Below are positions 1-8,355 of a stretch of 64,000 bases of DNA, piece after piece. The translations under genes were made by a program, and so were the position numbers. The stretch covers positions 124,001-188,000 of the forward strand of contig NZ_MLJO01000003.1 in NCBI RefSeq assembly GCF_001956915.1. The letters are read 5' to 3'. Numbering within the stretch: the stretch's first letter is position 1; every line of letters starts with the position of its first letter. The DNA is from Intrasporangium flavum. Lineage in GTDB: Bacteria > Actinomycetota > Actinomycetes > Actinomycetales > Dermatophilaceae. The notes beneath the pieces are model-generated. The model had not been told where the DNA came from. It searched no databases and was given only the letters and a program-made list of their open reading frames with translations.

Positions 1-960
1 GCCGCGCCCGGCCCAGCAGGTGTCCATCAGGGCCTGGTGGTCGATGGCGTAGCGGGCCGCCTGGCGCACCTTGAGGTCGTCGAAGGGTGCCTTGCCGTTG
101 TTGAACGACAGGACGACCTCGCCGTTCGTCGTGCCCTCGACGATCTCGTACTTCGGGTTGTTCTCGAACTGGGCCAGCGACTCGGGTGCCTGGACCGTGC
201 CGACGACGTCGATCGTGCCGGTGAGCAGGGCGTTGTTGAGGGCCGTCGGGTCCTTGAAGTACTTGAGCGTGACGTCCTGGAAGTACGGCTTGGTGCCCCA
301 GTACGCCGGGTTGGCCTTGAGCGTGATGGAGTCGCCGCGCTTCCACGTGCCGAACGTGTAGGGACCGGTGCCGACGGGCTTGTTGGCGAGGTCGCCGACG
401 CCCTTCTCGGTCATCATCGCGCCGACCCGCGTCGACATCCGGTAGAGCCAGTTGTTGCTCGGCTTGCTCAGCGTCACCTGCAGCTGGGTGTCGCTGAGGG
501 CCTTGGCGTCGGCGACGACGTCCATGGCCGACTTGAGCGAGATGGTCCAGTCGGTCTTGACGCGGTTGATCGAGAAGACGGCGTCCTTGGCGGTGAACTT
601 CTCCCCGTCGGAGAAGGTCGCGTTGGGCACGAGGTCGAAGGTGTAGGTCTTCCGGTCGGCCGACACCTTCCACGAGCTGGCGAGCTCGGGCTTGAGGTCA
701 CCGTTCTGGTCGACCTTGACGAGGGTCTCGTAGACGTTGTCGAGCAGGGCCTGCGAGATGGCGGCCCCGTCCTTGGTCGTGAGGTCGAGGCTCGCCGGCT
801 CGGCGACGAGGCCGACGGTGAGCTTCGTGCCGCCCGCACCCCCGGAGCCGCCCGCACCGCCGCTGGACCCGCCGGAGGCCCCGGAGCCGGCCGAGCAGGC
901 GGCGGTGAGCGTGAGGAGCAGGACGCCGGCCGCAGCCGTGCCGATGCGGGAGTCCTTCAT
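1..960 (-). CDS. ABC transporter solute-binding lipoprotein, family 5 (peptide/opine type), 3' end outside window
   Basis: This is the N-terminal 320 codons of an extracytoplasmic substrate-binding protein of ABC importers for peptides or similar solutes. The ATG at 960 is followed by a lipoprotein signal (short basic start, hydrophobic core, lipobox TAAC with Cys22), a Gly/Ser linker to about residue 45, and then typical SBP_bac_5 sequence: VGLVAEPASLDL, the YETLV..D..G motif and LA.SW.VS.D..TYTF. The frame is open to the window edge, so the C-terminal lobe and any permease and ATPase genes would lie to the left. It is transcribed away from the amidase and FadR-type regulator and shares their intergenic region, which suggests co-regulation. 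The family is secure; the substrate is not known. Confidence 0.9.
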   Translation of the reverse strand, partial: MKDSRIGTAAAGVLLLTLTAACSAGSGASGGSSGGAGGSGGAGGTKLTVGLVAEPASLDLTTKDGAAISQALLDNVYETLVKVDQNGDLKPELASSWKVSADRKTYTFDLVPNATFSDGEKFTAKDAVFSINRVKTDWTISLKSAMDVVADAKALSDTQLQVTLSKPSNNWLYRMSTRVGAMMTEKGVGDLANKPVGTGPYTFGTWKRGDSITLKANPAYWGTKPYFQDVTLKYFKDPTALNNALLTGTIDVVGTVQAPESLAQFENNPKYEIVEGTTNGEVVLSFNNGKAPFDDLKVRQAARYAIDHQALMDTCWAGRG

Positions 961-1062
961 CGTGTCTCCATCTCGTGCAGGACCGCGGCGCCGAGCGTGG
1001 TGGTGCTCGCCGTGCCGCCGAGGTCGGGGGCGTGGTGGGTCGGGCGAGGGTCTCATTCCGTT

Positions 1063-1079
1063 CACTGGTCTGACCAGTG
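1063..1079. promoter_or_regulatory. Palindromic operator, FadR-subfamily GntR type
   Basis: CACTGGTC-T-GACCAGTG is a perfect inverted repeat with 8-bp arms and a single central base. Its core TGGTCTGACCA (1066-1076) fits the known FadR-subfamily pattern TNGTNNNACNA exactly. It lies in the 235-bp gap between the divergent solute-binding protein and amidase genes, and a FadR-type regulator is the second gene of the amidase operon. Control of both directions by that regulator is inferred. Nothing else was recognised in this gap. Confidence 0.7.
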
Positions 1080-1195
1080 GACTTTTCCGCGCTGAGAGGT
1101 ACCGTTGCCCTCATCGAGCCCGATGTCAAGGGTTCGTCCGTCCGGCCGACGCGTTCGCGCGCCCCTCGGCCAGCTGTCCGCACGGGAGGACCTCG

Positions 1196-2656
1196 ATGAC
1201 GAATCCGCTTGCCGCCCAATCCCGCCCGGCAGCAATGACGGCCACCGAGCTCATCGCGTCCTACCGGTCGGGCGACCTCTCCCCCGTCGACGTGCTGCGC
1301 GACGTCCGGCAGGTCGTCGAGGCTCGCGAGGCCGAGCTCAACGCCTTCGCGGTGCACGACCTCGACGCCGCCGAGCTGGCCGCGTCCGCGAGCGCGGCCC
1401 GCTGGCGTGCGGGTACCCCGGCGGGCCCGCTCGACGGCGTCCCGGTGACGATCAAGGAGAACCTCGCTCGCGCCGGCGTGCCGATGCAGGTGGGCAACGC
1501 CGGCGTCACGCCGGTGGTCCCGGAGCGCAGCTGCCCGGTCGTCGACCGCGTCGAGGAGGCCGGCGGGGTCGTCCTCGGCTCCACCGTCATGCCCGACTGG
1601 GGCATGCTCAGCTCGGGCGTCTCCAGCCTGCACGGGATCACCCGCTCCCCCTGGGACCCGTCGCTGACCACGGGCGGCTCGAGCTCGGGAGCCGGGGCCG
1701 CCGCCGCCGGCGGCTACGGGCCGCTCCACGTCGGCACCGACATCGGCGGCTCGATCCGCCTGCCCGGAACGTGGCTCGGGCTCGCCACGCTCAAGCCGAG
1801 CGCCGGTCGGGTCCCCCTCGACAACCCCTACCTCGGACGCGTGGCCGGCCCGATGGCGCGCTCGGTCGAGGACGTCGCCCTGCTCCTGTCGGTCATCGGC
1901 CGCCACGACCCCCGCGACTGGACCGCCCTGCCGCCCGCCGACCTCGACCTCGACATCTCGGCGACGCCGCTCGACGTCGCAGGCCTGCGCGTCGGGCTGC
2001 ACCTCGACGCGGGCTGCGGGCTACCGCTCGACCCCGAGGTGCGCGCCTGCGTGGAGCGGGCGGCGAGGCTCTTCGCCGACGCCGGCGCCCGCGTCGAGCC
2101 GCTCGAGCCGTTCATGGCGCCGCGGCTGCTCGCCGACCTCGACCAGTTCTGGCGGGTGCGCTCCCTCGTCGACCACGAGTCCCTGGCCCCCGAGGCCCGC
2201 GAGCGCGTCCTGCCGTTCATCCGGCGCTGGGTCGGCGCCGTCGCCGACGTCGACGGGAAGGCCGTGCTGCGCGACTACTCGAGCATCATGGCGATCCAGC
2301 AGGCCACCGTCGCCGCCACCGAGCGCTTCGACCTCGTGCTCTCGCCGGTGGCCCCGATGGCCGCCTTCCCGGCCGAGTGGCCGATGCCGTGGGGCGAGGG
2401 CGACGAGGGCATGGCCCACATCGGGTTCACCGCCCCGTACAACCTGTCCGGCCAGCCGGCCGCGACCGTCAACTGCGGGTTCACCGCCGACGGGCGCACC
2501 GTCGGCCTGCACCTCGGTGGGCGCCGGTGGGACGACGTCGGCGTGCTCCGCGCGGCCGCCTGGTACGAACGGCACCGCGGCCCCGACGCCACGCCGTGCT
2601 GGCCGATCCCCGAGGCCGTGCAGGCCTCCTCCGGCACGGAGCGCCCCGGTGCCTGA
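1196..2656 (+). CDS. Amidase signature family hydrolase
   Basis: A 486-residue cytoplasmic amidohydrolase of the amidase signature family, which hydrolyses carboxamides through a Ser-cisSer-Lys triad. The Lys is in VTIKENL (K87), the Gly/Ser-rich signature TTGGSSSGAG starts near residue 158 and supplies the cis-Ser, and the nucleophile is in TDIGGSIRLPG (S186). ATG 1196 follows GGGAGGA at good spacing; a longer in-frame opening upstream has no such site and overlaps the divergent promoter. The next gene, a GntR/FCD regulator, overlaps its end by 8 bp, so the two form an operon. Divergence from a peptide-type solute-binding protein suggests the amidase acts on an imported amide-containing compound, but the substrate cannot be read from sequence. 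Confidence 0.9.
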   Translation: MTNPLAAQSRPAAMTATELIASYRSGDLSPVDVLRDVRQVVEAREAELNAFAVHDLDAAELAASASAARWRAGTPAGPLDGVPVTIKENLARAGVPMQVGNAGVTPVVPERSCPVVDRVEEAGGVVLGSTVMPDWGMLSSGVSSLHGITRSPWDPSLTTGGSSSGAGAAAAGGYGPLHVGTDIGGSIRLPGTWLGLATLKPSAGRVPLDNPYLGRVAGPMARSVEDVALLLSVIGRHDPRDWTALPPADLDLDISATPLDVAGLRVGLHLDAGCGLPLDPEVRACVERAARLFADAGARVEPLEPFMAPRLLADLDQFWRVRSLVDHESLAPEARERVLPFIRRWVGAVADVDGKAVLRDYSSIMAIQQATVAATERFDLVLSPVAPMAAFPAEWPMPWGEGDEGMAHIGFTAPYNLSGQPAATVNCGFTADGRTVGLHLGGRRWDDVGVLRAAAWYERHRGPDATPCWPIPEAVQASSGTERPGA

Positions 2657-3419
2657 GCCCGGCGCGTCGACCCGCGCCTTCGAGCAGGTCCGGCCCGTGC
2701 GCCTCTACGAGCGCATCGTCGAGCAGGTCGAGGAGGCCGTCGGCCGCGGCGAGCTGCGCCCCGGCCAGCGGCTGCCGAGCGAGCGCGAGCTCGTCCTCCA
2801 GTTCGGCACGAGCCGGGCCACGGTGCGCGAGGCGCTGCGGGTCCTCGAGAGCAACGGCGTCGTGCGGTCGCGGCCCGGCGACCCCAACGGCCCGGAGATC
2901 CTGCCCGTCACCTCCGGCCAGCTGACCAAGCAGATGCGCCGCCTGGCCCGGGCCGACGGCCTGACGCTGTCGCAGCTGCTCGTGTCGCGGATGATGCTCG
3001 ACTCGACGGCCAACCGCCTCGCCGCGACGCTGCGCACCGAGGCCCAGCTCGCCGAGATGGAGACGGCGATCGCCCAGATGCGCGAGGCCGTCGAGGGCGG
3101 CTATGCCTCGTTCAGCGAGGCCGACTTCGCCTTCCACGAGGCCATCGCCCGGGCCAGCGGCAACACCTTGATCCAGGTCTGCAACGCCGTCGTGCGCGAC
3201 ACCGTCCTGTCGCTCATCTCCGACAAGATCGCCCACGCCCGCAACAGCAAGGCCCTCATGCGCCGCTCCCTCGGCCACCACGAGCAGGTGCTCGACGCCA
3301 TCCGCTCCGGCGACGGCGCGGGCGCGGCCCACGCGTCGATGCACAGCCTCTACGAGTACTACGCCGGCTACGTGCCCGCGCCCGAGCGCGCGACGCTGCG
3401 GGCCCTGCTCGACGACTGA
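2649..3419 (+). CDS. GntR family transcriptional regulator, FadR/FCD subfamily
   Basis: A 256-residue DNA-binding regulator. Residues about 18-85 form the GntR winged helix (LYERIVEQVEEAV, RLPSERELVLQFGTSRATVREALRVLES), and about 100-245 form the all-helical FCD effector domain, with metal-ligand type positions in DFAFHEAIA and LGHHEQVLDAI. The GTG at 2649 overlaps the amidase stop and gives the usual length for the family, so the genes are probably translationally coupled. The perfect FadR-type palindrome at 1063-1079 upstream of the operon is its likely binding site. FCD regulators usually respond to small organic acids; the ligand here is unknown. Confidence 0.9.
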   Translation: MPEPGASTRAFEQVRPVRLYERIVEQVEEAVGRGELRPGQRLPSERELVLQFGTSRATVREALRVLESNGVVRSRPGDPNGPEILPVTSGQLTKQMRRLARADGLTLSQLLVSRMMLDSTANRLAATLRTEAQLAEMETAIAQMREAVEGGYASFSEADFAFHEAIARASGNTLIQVCNAVVRDTVLSLISDKIAHARNSKALMRRSLGHHEQVLDAIRSGDGAGAAHASMHSLYEYYAGYVPAPERATLRALLDD

Positions 3420-3519
3420 CGGTTCGGGCGCGACCGCCCGGCGGGGCGGCGTCGGGGCGCGTCACCGGACCCGGCAGAATGCGTGGCTCCACGCGTCGTC
3501 GACCAGGAGTGTGTGACCG

Positions 3520-5925
3520 GTGAGTGTGCAGGTGAAGGTGGCCTCGATCGAGCAGCGGATCGCCGAGGAGCTCGGGGTCCGTGAGGGACAGGTGGCCGCG
3601 GCGGTGGGGCTGCTCGACGGCGGGTCGACCGTGCCGTTCGTGGCCCGCTACCGCAAGGAGGCCACCGACGGCCTCGACGACGCGCAGCTGCGCTCGCTCG
3701 AGGAGCGCTTGGCCTACCTGCGCGACCTCGAGGACCGGCGCGCCGCCGTGCTCGCCTCCATCGAGGAGCAGGGCAGGCTCGACGACGGGCTGAAGGCACG
3801 CATCCTCGCGGCCGAGACCAAGGCCCGCCTGGAGGACATCTACCTGCCCTTCAAGCCGAAGCGGCGCACCAAGGCGCAGATCGCCCGCGAGGCGGGCCTC
3901 GAGCCGCTCGCCGACCTGCTGCTCGGCTCCCCCGACACCGACCCCGCCTCCGCGGCAACGGGTTTCGTCGACAGCGACAAGGAGGTCGCCGACGCCGCAG
4001 CGGCCCTCGACGGTGCCCGCGCCATCCTCGTCGAGCGCTTCGCCGAGGACGCCGACCTCATCGGCGACCTGCGCCAGCGGGTGTGGGCCAAGGGCCACCT
4101 CGTCGCTCGCGTGCGCACGGGCAAGGAGGAGGACGGCTCGAAGTTCGCCGACTACTTCGAGTTCGACGAGCCCCTGCACAAGCTCCCCTCGCACCGCATC
4201 CTCGCGATGTTCCGCGGCGAGAAGGAGGACGTGCTCTCGATCGAGGTCAGCCCGACCGACCCCGCCGTCGAGGCCGAGCCCGGCCCGACGGAGTTCGAGC
4301 GCGCCATCGCCCACCGCTTCGACATCGCCGACCGCGGGCGCCCCGCCGACCGGTGGCTCGCCGACACGGTGCGCTGGGCCTGGCGCACCAAGATCGTCGT
4401 CCACCTCGGGGTCGACGCCCGGATGCAGCTGCGCCGGGCCGCGGAGGAGGAGGCCGTCCGCGTCTTCGCCGCCAACCTGCGCGACCTGCTGCTCGCCGCC
4501 CCTGCCGGCGCCCGCGCGACGATGGGCCTCGACCCGGGCTTCCGCACCGGCGTCAAGGTCGCCGTCGTCGCCGCCACGGGGCGCGTCGTGGCCACCGAGG
4601 TCATCCACCCGCACGTGCCGCAGAACCGCTGGGACCAGTCGGTCGAGACCCTCGCCCGGCTCGCCAAGGCGCACGGCGTCGAGCTCGTCGCCATCGGCAA
4701 CGGCACGGCCTCCCGCGAGACCGACCGCCTCGCGGCCGACCTCGTCAAGCGCCACCCCGACCTGCGCCTCACGACCGCCGTGGTGTCCGAGGCCGGCGCG
4801 TCGGTGTACTCGGCGTCGGCGTTCGCCTCGGCCGAGCTGCCCGGCATGGACGTCTCGCTGCGCGGCGCCGTGTCGATCGCCCGCCGCCTGCAGGACCCGC
4901 TCGCCGAGCTCGTCAAGATCGACCCGAAGTCGATCGGCGTCGGCCAGTACCAGCACGACGTCTCGCAGGTGGCGCTGTCTCGCTCGCTCGACGCCGTCGT
5001 CGAGGACTGCGTCAACGCCGTCGGCGTCGACGTCAACACGGCGTCGGCTCCCCTGCTGACGCGCGTGTCCGGCATCACCGGCACGCTCGCCGAGGGCATC
5101 GTTGCCCACCGCGACGCCAACGGCCCGTTCCGCACGCGCCGCGCGCTCAAGGACGTCGCACGGCTCGGCCCCAAGGCCTTCGAGCAGGCGGCCGGGTTCC
5201 TCCGGATCCCCGGCGGCGAGGACCCGCTCGACGCCTCGGCCGTGCACCCCGAGGCCTACCCGGTCGTGCGCCGGATGCTCGAGGCGGCGGGCACCGAGCT
5301 GACCGCGCTCATCGGCAACTCGGCCGCCCTCAAGGCGATCCGCCCGCAGGACTTCGTCGACGACACCTTCGGCCTGCCGACCGTCACCGACATCATCGGC
5401 GAGCTCGACAAGCCCGGCCGCGACCCGCGTCCCTCGTTCAAGACGGCCACGTTCAAGGAGGGCGTCGAGGAGGTCAAGGACCTGCGGCCCGGCATGACCC
5501 TCGAGGGCGTCGTCACTAACGTCGCCGCCTTCGGTGCCTTCATCGACGTCGGCGTGCACCAGGACGGCCTGGCCCACGTGTCGGCGCTGTCGAAGCAGTT
5601 CGTCCGCGACCCGCGCGAGGTGGTCAAGCCGGGCGACGTCGTCATGGTCAAGGTGCTCGACGTCGACGTGCCCCGCAAGCGGATCTCGCTGACGCTGCGC
5701 CTCGACGACGAGCTCCCCCGCCCGGGCGAGAAGCCGTCAGGTGGTCAGCGCCAGGGCGGAGGTCAGCGCCAGGGCGGCGGGCCCCGTCAGGGTGGCGGGC
5801 CCCGTCAGGGTGGCGGCCAGCGCGACGGTCAGCGTCAGGGTGGCCAGCGGCCGGGCGGGCAGCGTGAGGCTCCCGCCGGCGGCTCCATGGCCGACGCGCT
5901 GCGGCGAGCCGGCTGGAACGGCTAG
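3520..5925 (+). CDS. tex: Tex family RNA-binding S1 protein
   Basis: An 801-residue homologue of the transcription accessory protein Tex, a cytoplasmic nucleic-acid-binding protein. It shows the helical Tex N-terminus (residues 1-200), a YqgF/RNase H-like domain beginning at MGLDPGFRTGVKVAVV (about 333), a helix-hairpin-helix segment (VDVNTASAPLLTRVSGI, about 502) and an S1 domain (about 655-728). After S1 there is a 55-residue tail of repeated Gly/Gln/Arg units, resembling an RGG-type RNA-binding extension, ending in a short conserved-looking SMADALRRAGW segment. GTG 3520 follows AGGAG. The gene stands alone and is closed by a 19-bp-stem hairpin immediately downstream. Confidence 0.95.
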   Translation: MSVQVKVASIEQRIAEELGVREGQVAAAVGLLDGGSTVPFVARYRKEATDGLDDAQLRSLEERLAYLRDLEDRRAAVLASIEEQGRLDDGLKARILAAETKARLEDIYLPFKPKRRTKAQIAREAGLEPLADLLLGSPDTDPASAATGFVDSDKEVADAAAALDGARAILVERFAEDADLIGDLRQRVWAKGHLVARVRTGKEEDGSKFADYFEFDEPLHKLPSHRILAMFRGEKEDVLSIEVSPTDPAVEAEPGPTEFERAIAHRFDIADRGRPADRWLADTVRWAWRTKIVVHLGVDARMQLRRAAEEEAVRVFAANLRDLLLAAPAGARATMGLDPGFRTGVKVAVVAATGRVVATEVIHPHVPQNRWDQSVETLARLAKAHGVELVAIGNGTASRETDRLAADLVKRHPDLRLTTAVVSEAGASVYSASAFASAELPGMDVSLRGAVSIARRLQDPLAELVKIDPKSIGVGQYQHDVSQVALSRSLDAVVEDCVNAVGVDVNTASAPLLTRVSGITGTLAEGIVAHRDANGPFRTRRALKDVARLGPKAFEQAAGFLRIPGGEDPLDASAVHPEAYPVVRRMLEAAGTELTALIGNSAALKAIRPQDFVDDTFGLPTVTDIIGELDKPGRDPRPSFKTATFKEGVEEVKDLRPGMTLEGVVTNVAAFGAFIDVGVHQDGLAHVSALSKQFVRDPREVVKPGDVVMVKVLDVDVPRKRISLTLRLDDELPRPGEKPSGGQRQGGGQRQGGGPRQGGGPRQGGGQRDGQRQGGQRPGGQREAPAGGSMADALRRAGWNG

Positions 5926-5942
5926 GACGCACCGAACGCACC

Positions 5943-5985
5943 GGGCTGTCAGCGCGTCGGGCAGCACCCGACGCGCCGACAGCCC
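5943..5985 (+). terminator. Hairpin terminator after tex
   Basis: A 19-bp stem (5943-5961 with 5967-5985) around the loop CAGCA has one A/C mismatch. It starts 17 bp after the tex stop codon. Only TT follows, so this is a GC-rich hairpin without a real T-run, the common form in this window. Confidence 0.75.
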
Positions 5986-6101
5986 TTGTCGTGGGCGCCG
6001 ACCTCTGGTCGACTGGACCAACGATGGGTCCGGCCCATCAGGGGCCGGGTCTTGGAGCGCCGCGAGCCGTCGCCGGCTGCAGCGGCACAACGGAGGTGCC
6101 C

Positions 6102-6536
6102 ATGAGCAGTGCAGCCCAGTCCGTCCCCGCGCCCGCCGAGGACGCAGAGCCCGACCAGTCCCTCGCCGGGGTCCACACGAGCGCGACGTTCGACCGCCCG
6201 GTCGACCAGGTGTGGCTCCACCTCGTCAGCGGCCGCGGCACCGAGGCGCTCCTCGGACCCGGCGTGACTCTCGGCAGCAAGGGCGAGTCGTGGCACAGCG
6301 AGGACGGCCCGCACGGCGTCGTCCGCAGCTGGCACCCGATGGAGCAGATCCGCGTGTCGTGGCACCCGCACGCCGACGGCCCCCTCAGCATCGTCGACCT
6401 CCAGCTGCGCCCCGAGGGCTCGGGCACCCGCCTCGACCTCTTTCACGAGGGCGAGGGCATCGCCGAGGACGGCGCCGGCGACAAGCAGCGCTGGGACGAC
6501 GCGCTCGGCCGGTTCGGCTCCACGCTGCAGGGCTGA
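6102..6536 (+). CDS. SRPBCC (START/Bet v1-like) domain protein
   Basis: A 144-residue soluble protein. The segment SATFDRPVDQVWLHLVSG is the first strand and helix of an SRPBCC/AHSA1 fold, and VVRSWHPMEQIRVSWHP with GTRLDLFHEGEG matches the later strands; a C-terminal helix (KQRWDDALGRFGSTL) closes the pocket. These domains bind hydrophobic ligands or act as chaperone cofactors; the ligand here is unknown. ATG 6102 follows CGGAGGTGCC and gives the expected length. It is a monocistronic gene between the tex terminator and a convergent universal stress gene 6 bp away. Confidence 0.8.
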   Translation: MSSAAQSVPAPAEDAEPDQSLAGVHTSATFDRPVDQVWLHLVSGRGTEALLGPGVTLGSKGESWHSEDGPHGVVRSWHPMEQIRVSWHPHADGPLSIVDLQLRPEGSGTRLDLFHEGEGIAEDGAGDKQRWDDALGRFGSTLQG

Positions 6537-6542
6537 GCGCCC

Positions 6543-7469
6543 TCAGCGCACGACGAGCACGGGACACTCGGCGTCGTGCAGGAGCCGGTGGCTCACCGAG
6601 CCCAGGAGCATGCCGGTGAAGCCGCCGTGCCCGCGCGAGCCGACGACGACGAGCCCTGCGGTGCGGGCCAGCTCGGCGAGCGTCCGGCCGGGGTCGCCGT
6701 AGAGCACCGCGGTCGTCACCTCGAGACCCGGGTGGTCGGCGCGGGCCCGTTCGGCCGCGCGCGCCACGCTCTGCTCGGCGTGCTCGCGCAGCGCGTGGGT
6801 GTCCTCGGTGCTGGCGCGTGACGTCTCGGCGTAGGTCCACGCCTCCATCGCGGCGGAGTGGGCCACGCGCACGACGTGCAGCATGGCGTGCTCGCGCTCG
6901 GCCCACGCGGCCGCGGCGTCGAGGGCGCGCTGGGCGGCCTCGGAGTCGTCGATCCCGACGACGACGGGTCGGCCCGGGCCCGGGCGCGCCACGTGCAGCT
7001 CGTCGGTGTGCTCGTCGGCCTCGCCGTGCCCGCGGACCACGACGACCGGGCAGTGCGCGTGGGCCGTCGCCGCGTACGACGTCGAGCCGAGGATGCCCGA
7101 GCGCAGGCGTCCGCGCCCCCGGCTTCCGACGACGAGCAGGTCGGCGTCGTGCGAGGCGTCGACGAGCTGGCCGGCGGGGCTGCCGAGCCAGTACTGGGTG
7201 CTGATGAGGGACGCCTCGAGGCTCCTCGACGCGTGCTCGGCACCCTCGTCGACGAGCGACTTCGCGGCCTGCTCGAGCATCGGCTCGACGTGCGACAGGT
7301 CGACGGCCGGGAACGCCGGCACCATCGACAGGTTGACGCTGTGCACGATCGTCAGCCGCGTGCCGAGCTGGCGGGCCGTCTCAGCGGCCCACTCCAGGGC
7401 GAGCCGCGCGCTGGGCGAGCCGTCGTAGCCGACGACGACGCCCTGGACCTCGTTGACCTGGTCGTTCAT
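6543..7469 (-). CDS. Universal stress protein, two UspA domains
   Basis: A 308-residue tandem UspA protein. Both halves start with the VVGYDGS/VVGIDDS strand and each ends with the ATP-binding Gly motif: VVGSRGRGRL..GSTS in domain 1 and VVGSRGHGGF..GSVS in domain 2. Such proteins bind ATP and help cells survive hypoxia, stationary phase or redox stress. ATG 7469 follows GGGAGGGG on the minus strand. A second, closely similar tandem Usp gene lies at 12208-13152 and the two share upstream elements at 7509-7526 and 7573-7589, which points to common control. Confidence 0.92.
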   Translation of the reverse strand: MNDQVNEVQGVVVGYDGSPSARLALEWAAETARQLGTRLTIVHSVNLSMVPAFPAVDLSHVEPMLEQAAKSLVDEGAEHASRSLEASLISTQYWLGSPAGQLVDASHDADLLVVGSRGRGRLRSGILGSTSYAATAHAHCPVVVVRGHGEADEHTDELHVARPGPGRPVVVGIDDSEAAQRALDAAAAWAEREHAMLHVVRVAHSAAMEAWTYAETSRASTEDTHALREHAEQSVARAAERARADHPGLEVTTAVLYGDPGRTLAELARTAGLVVVGSRGHGGFTGMLLGSVSHRLLHDAECPVLVVR

Positions 7470-7508
7470 GAGAGCACCCCTCCCTGGGCCTTGGCCGGGC
7501 GGGCCGCT

Positions 7509-7589
7509 CCGGCCACCTTCATCGTCTCTCGGCGCAGGGGTCCGCGGCGGCCGGTTGTGGCAGGGCGGACAGTGTGAGGTGCGGAACAG
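7509..7589 (-). promoter_or_regulatory. Upstream region shared with the second tandem Usp gene
   Basis: Two blocks here recur in front of the Usp gene at 12208-13152. Block 1 (7509-7526, reading GACGATGAAGGTGGCCGG on the minus strand) matches 13193-13210 at 17 of 18 bases. Block 2 (7573-7589) has the form CTGTTCC-N4-CTCACA on the minus strand and recurs at 13239-13255. The distance between the blocks differs by 18 bp. Promoter or operator function is inferred from conservation between paralogues only. Confidence 0.45.
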
Positions 7590-7609
7590 CGACGGGGCGT
7601 CGCCGCGCG

Positions 7610-8038
7610 TCAGGACGCGTCGTCGCGGGCGGCCGCGGTCGCGCGGTCGTTGGCCCGCTGGAGGGCCTCGGCCAGCTGTGCCTTGGTCATCGTCGAGCGA
7701 CCCTCGACGCCGAGGCGTCGGGCCAGCGCGTAGAGGTGGGCCTTGGTCGCGTTGAGGTCGACGCCGCCGGCACTGTCGCCGTCGTCGCGGTGGGCGCGGG
7801 CGTCGGCGCCGCGTCGGGCGGCCTGGGGGTCGGACGGGCCCTTCTCGGGCTTCTCCTCCCAGTGGTCCCCGACCTTCTCGAAGGTGTGCTTGAGGGCCGC
7901 GAACGCGGTGCGGTGGGCGCGCTCGCCCTCGCCGTACTGCTCGACGGCGGACTCGTGGGTCGCCCGCCACGTGTCGCGGGCCTTCTTCGGTGAGCGCTGC
8001 AGCGTCGAGGGAAGGTCGTCGTCGGTGGCCACAGTCAT
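7610..8038 (-). CDS. ChaB family protein with Rho_N-like C-terminal domain
   Basis: A 142-residue soluble protein with two modules. Residues 6-65 match the ChaB family (DDLPSTLQRSPKKARDTW, then HRTAFAALKHTFEKVGDHW), and residues 105-140 resemble the SAP-like Rho N-terminal domain (ATKAHLYALARRLGVEG, TKAQLAEALQRAND). ChaB was named as a regulator of cation transport, but its molecular role is unsettled. ATG 8038 is preferred over an upstream in-frame start because that extension would run into the divergent small acidic gene's upstream region. The two genes start 55 bp apart. Confidence 0.75.
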   Translation of the reverse strand: MTVATDDDLPSTLQRSPKKARDTWRATHESAVEQYGEGERAHRTAFAALKHTFEKVGDHWEEKPEKGPSDPQAARRGADARAHRDDGDSAGGVDLNATKAHLYALARRLGVEGRSTMTKAQLAEALQRANDRATAAARDDAS

Positions 8039-8093
8039 GACGTACCCGCCCAGGGGCCTGCACAACGGCGCCGGCATCGGGTATCACGGAGGG

Positions 8094-8306
8094 ATGAGCA
8101 GCCAACCGGAGCCGCGACCGGACGAGCTCGAGCCCGAGGAGTTCGAGCCGCAGGACCCCGAGCCCGAGGAGGACTACGCCCCCGCGCGAAGCCACGGCGA
8201 CGACGCCACGGCGCGCGCCGCCGAGGCCGACCTGCTCGAGCAGGAGCAGGAGGTCGGGTTCGGCGAGGACGACACCCCGGACACCGCCGAGGAGGACCGC
8301 GCCTGA
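8094..8306 (+). CDS. Small acidic protein of unknown function
   Basis: A 70-residue, strongly acidic and Pro/Glu-rich protein (runs such as ELEPEEFEPQDPEPEED) with no membrane segment or recognised domain; it is probably disordered. ATG 8094 follows ACGGAGGG. It diverges from the ChaB-like gene and converges on the secreted protease gene. I do not recognise the family. The good ribosome binding site and third-position GC pattern favour a real gene. Confidence 0.6.
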   Translation: MSSQPEPRPDELEPEEFEPQDPEPEEDYAPARSHGDDATARAAEADLLEQEQEVGFGEDDTPDTAEEDRA

Positions 8307-8355
8307 CGCCGGACCCGACTCCCACCCCACCGGCCTCCGCCGCCGGGGCCGTCGG

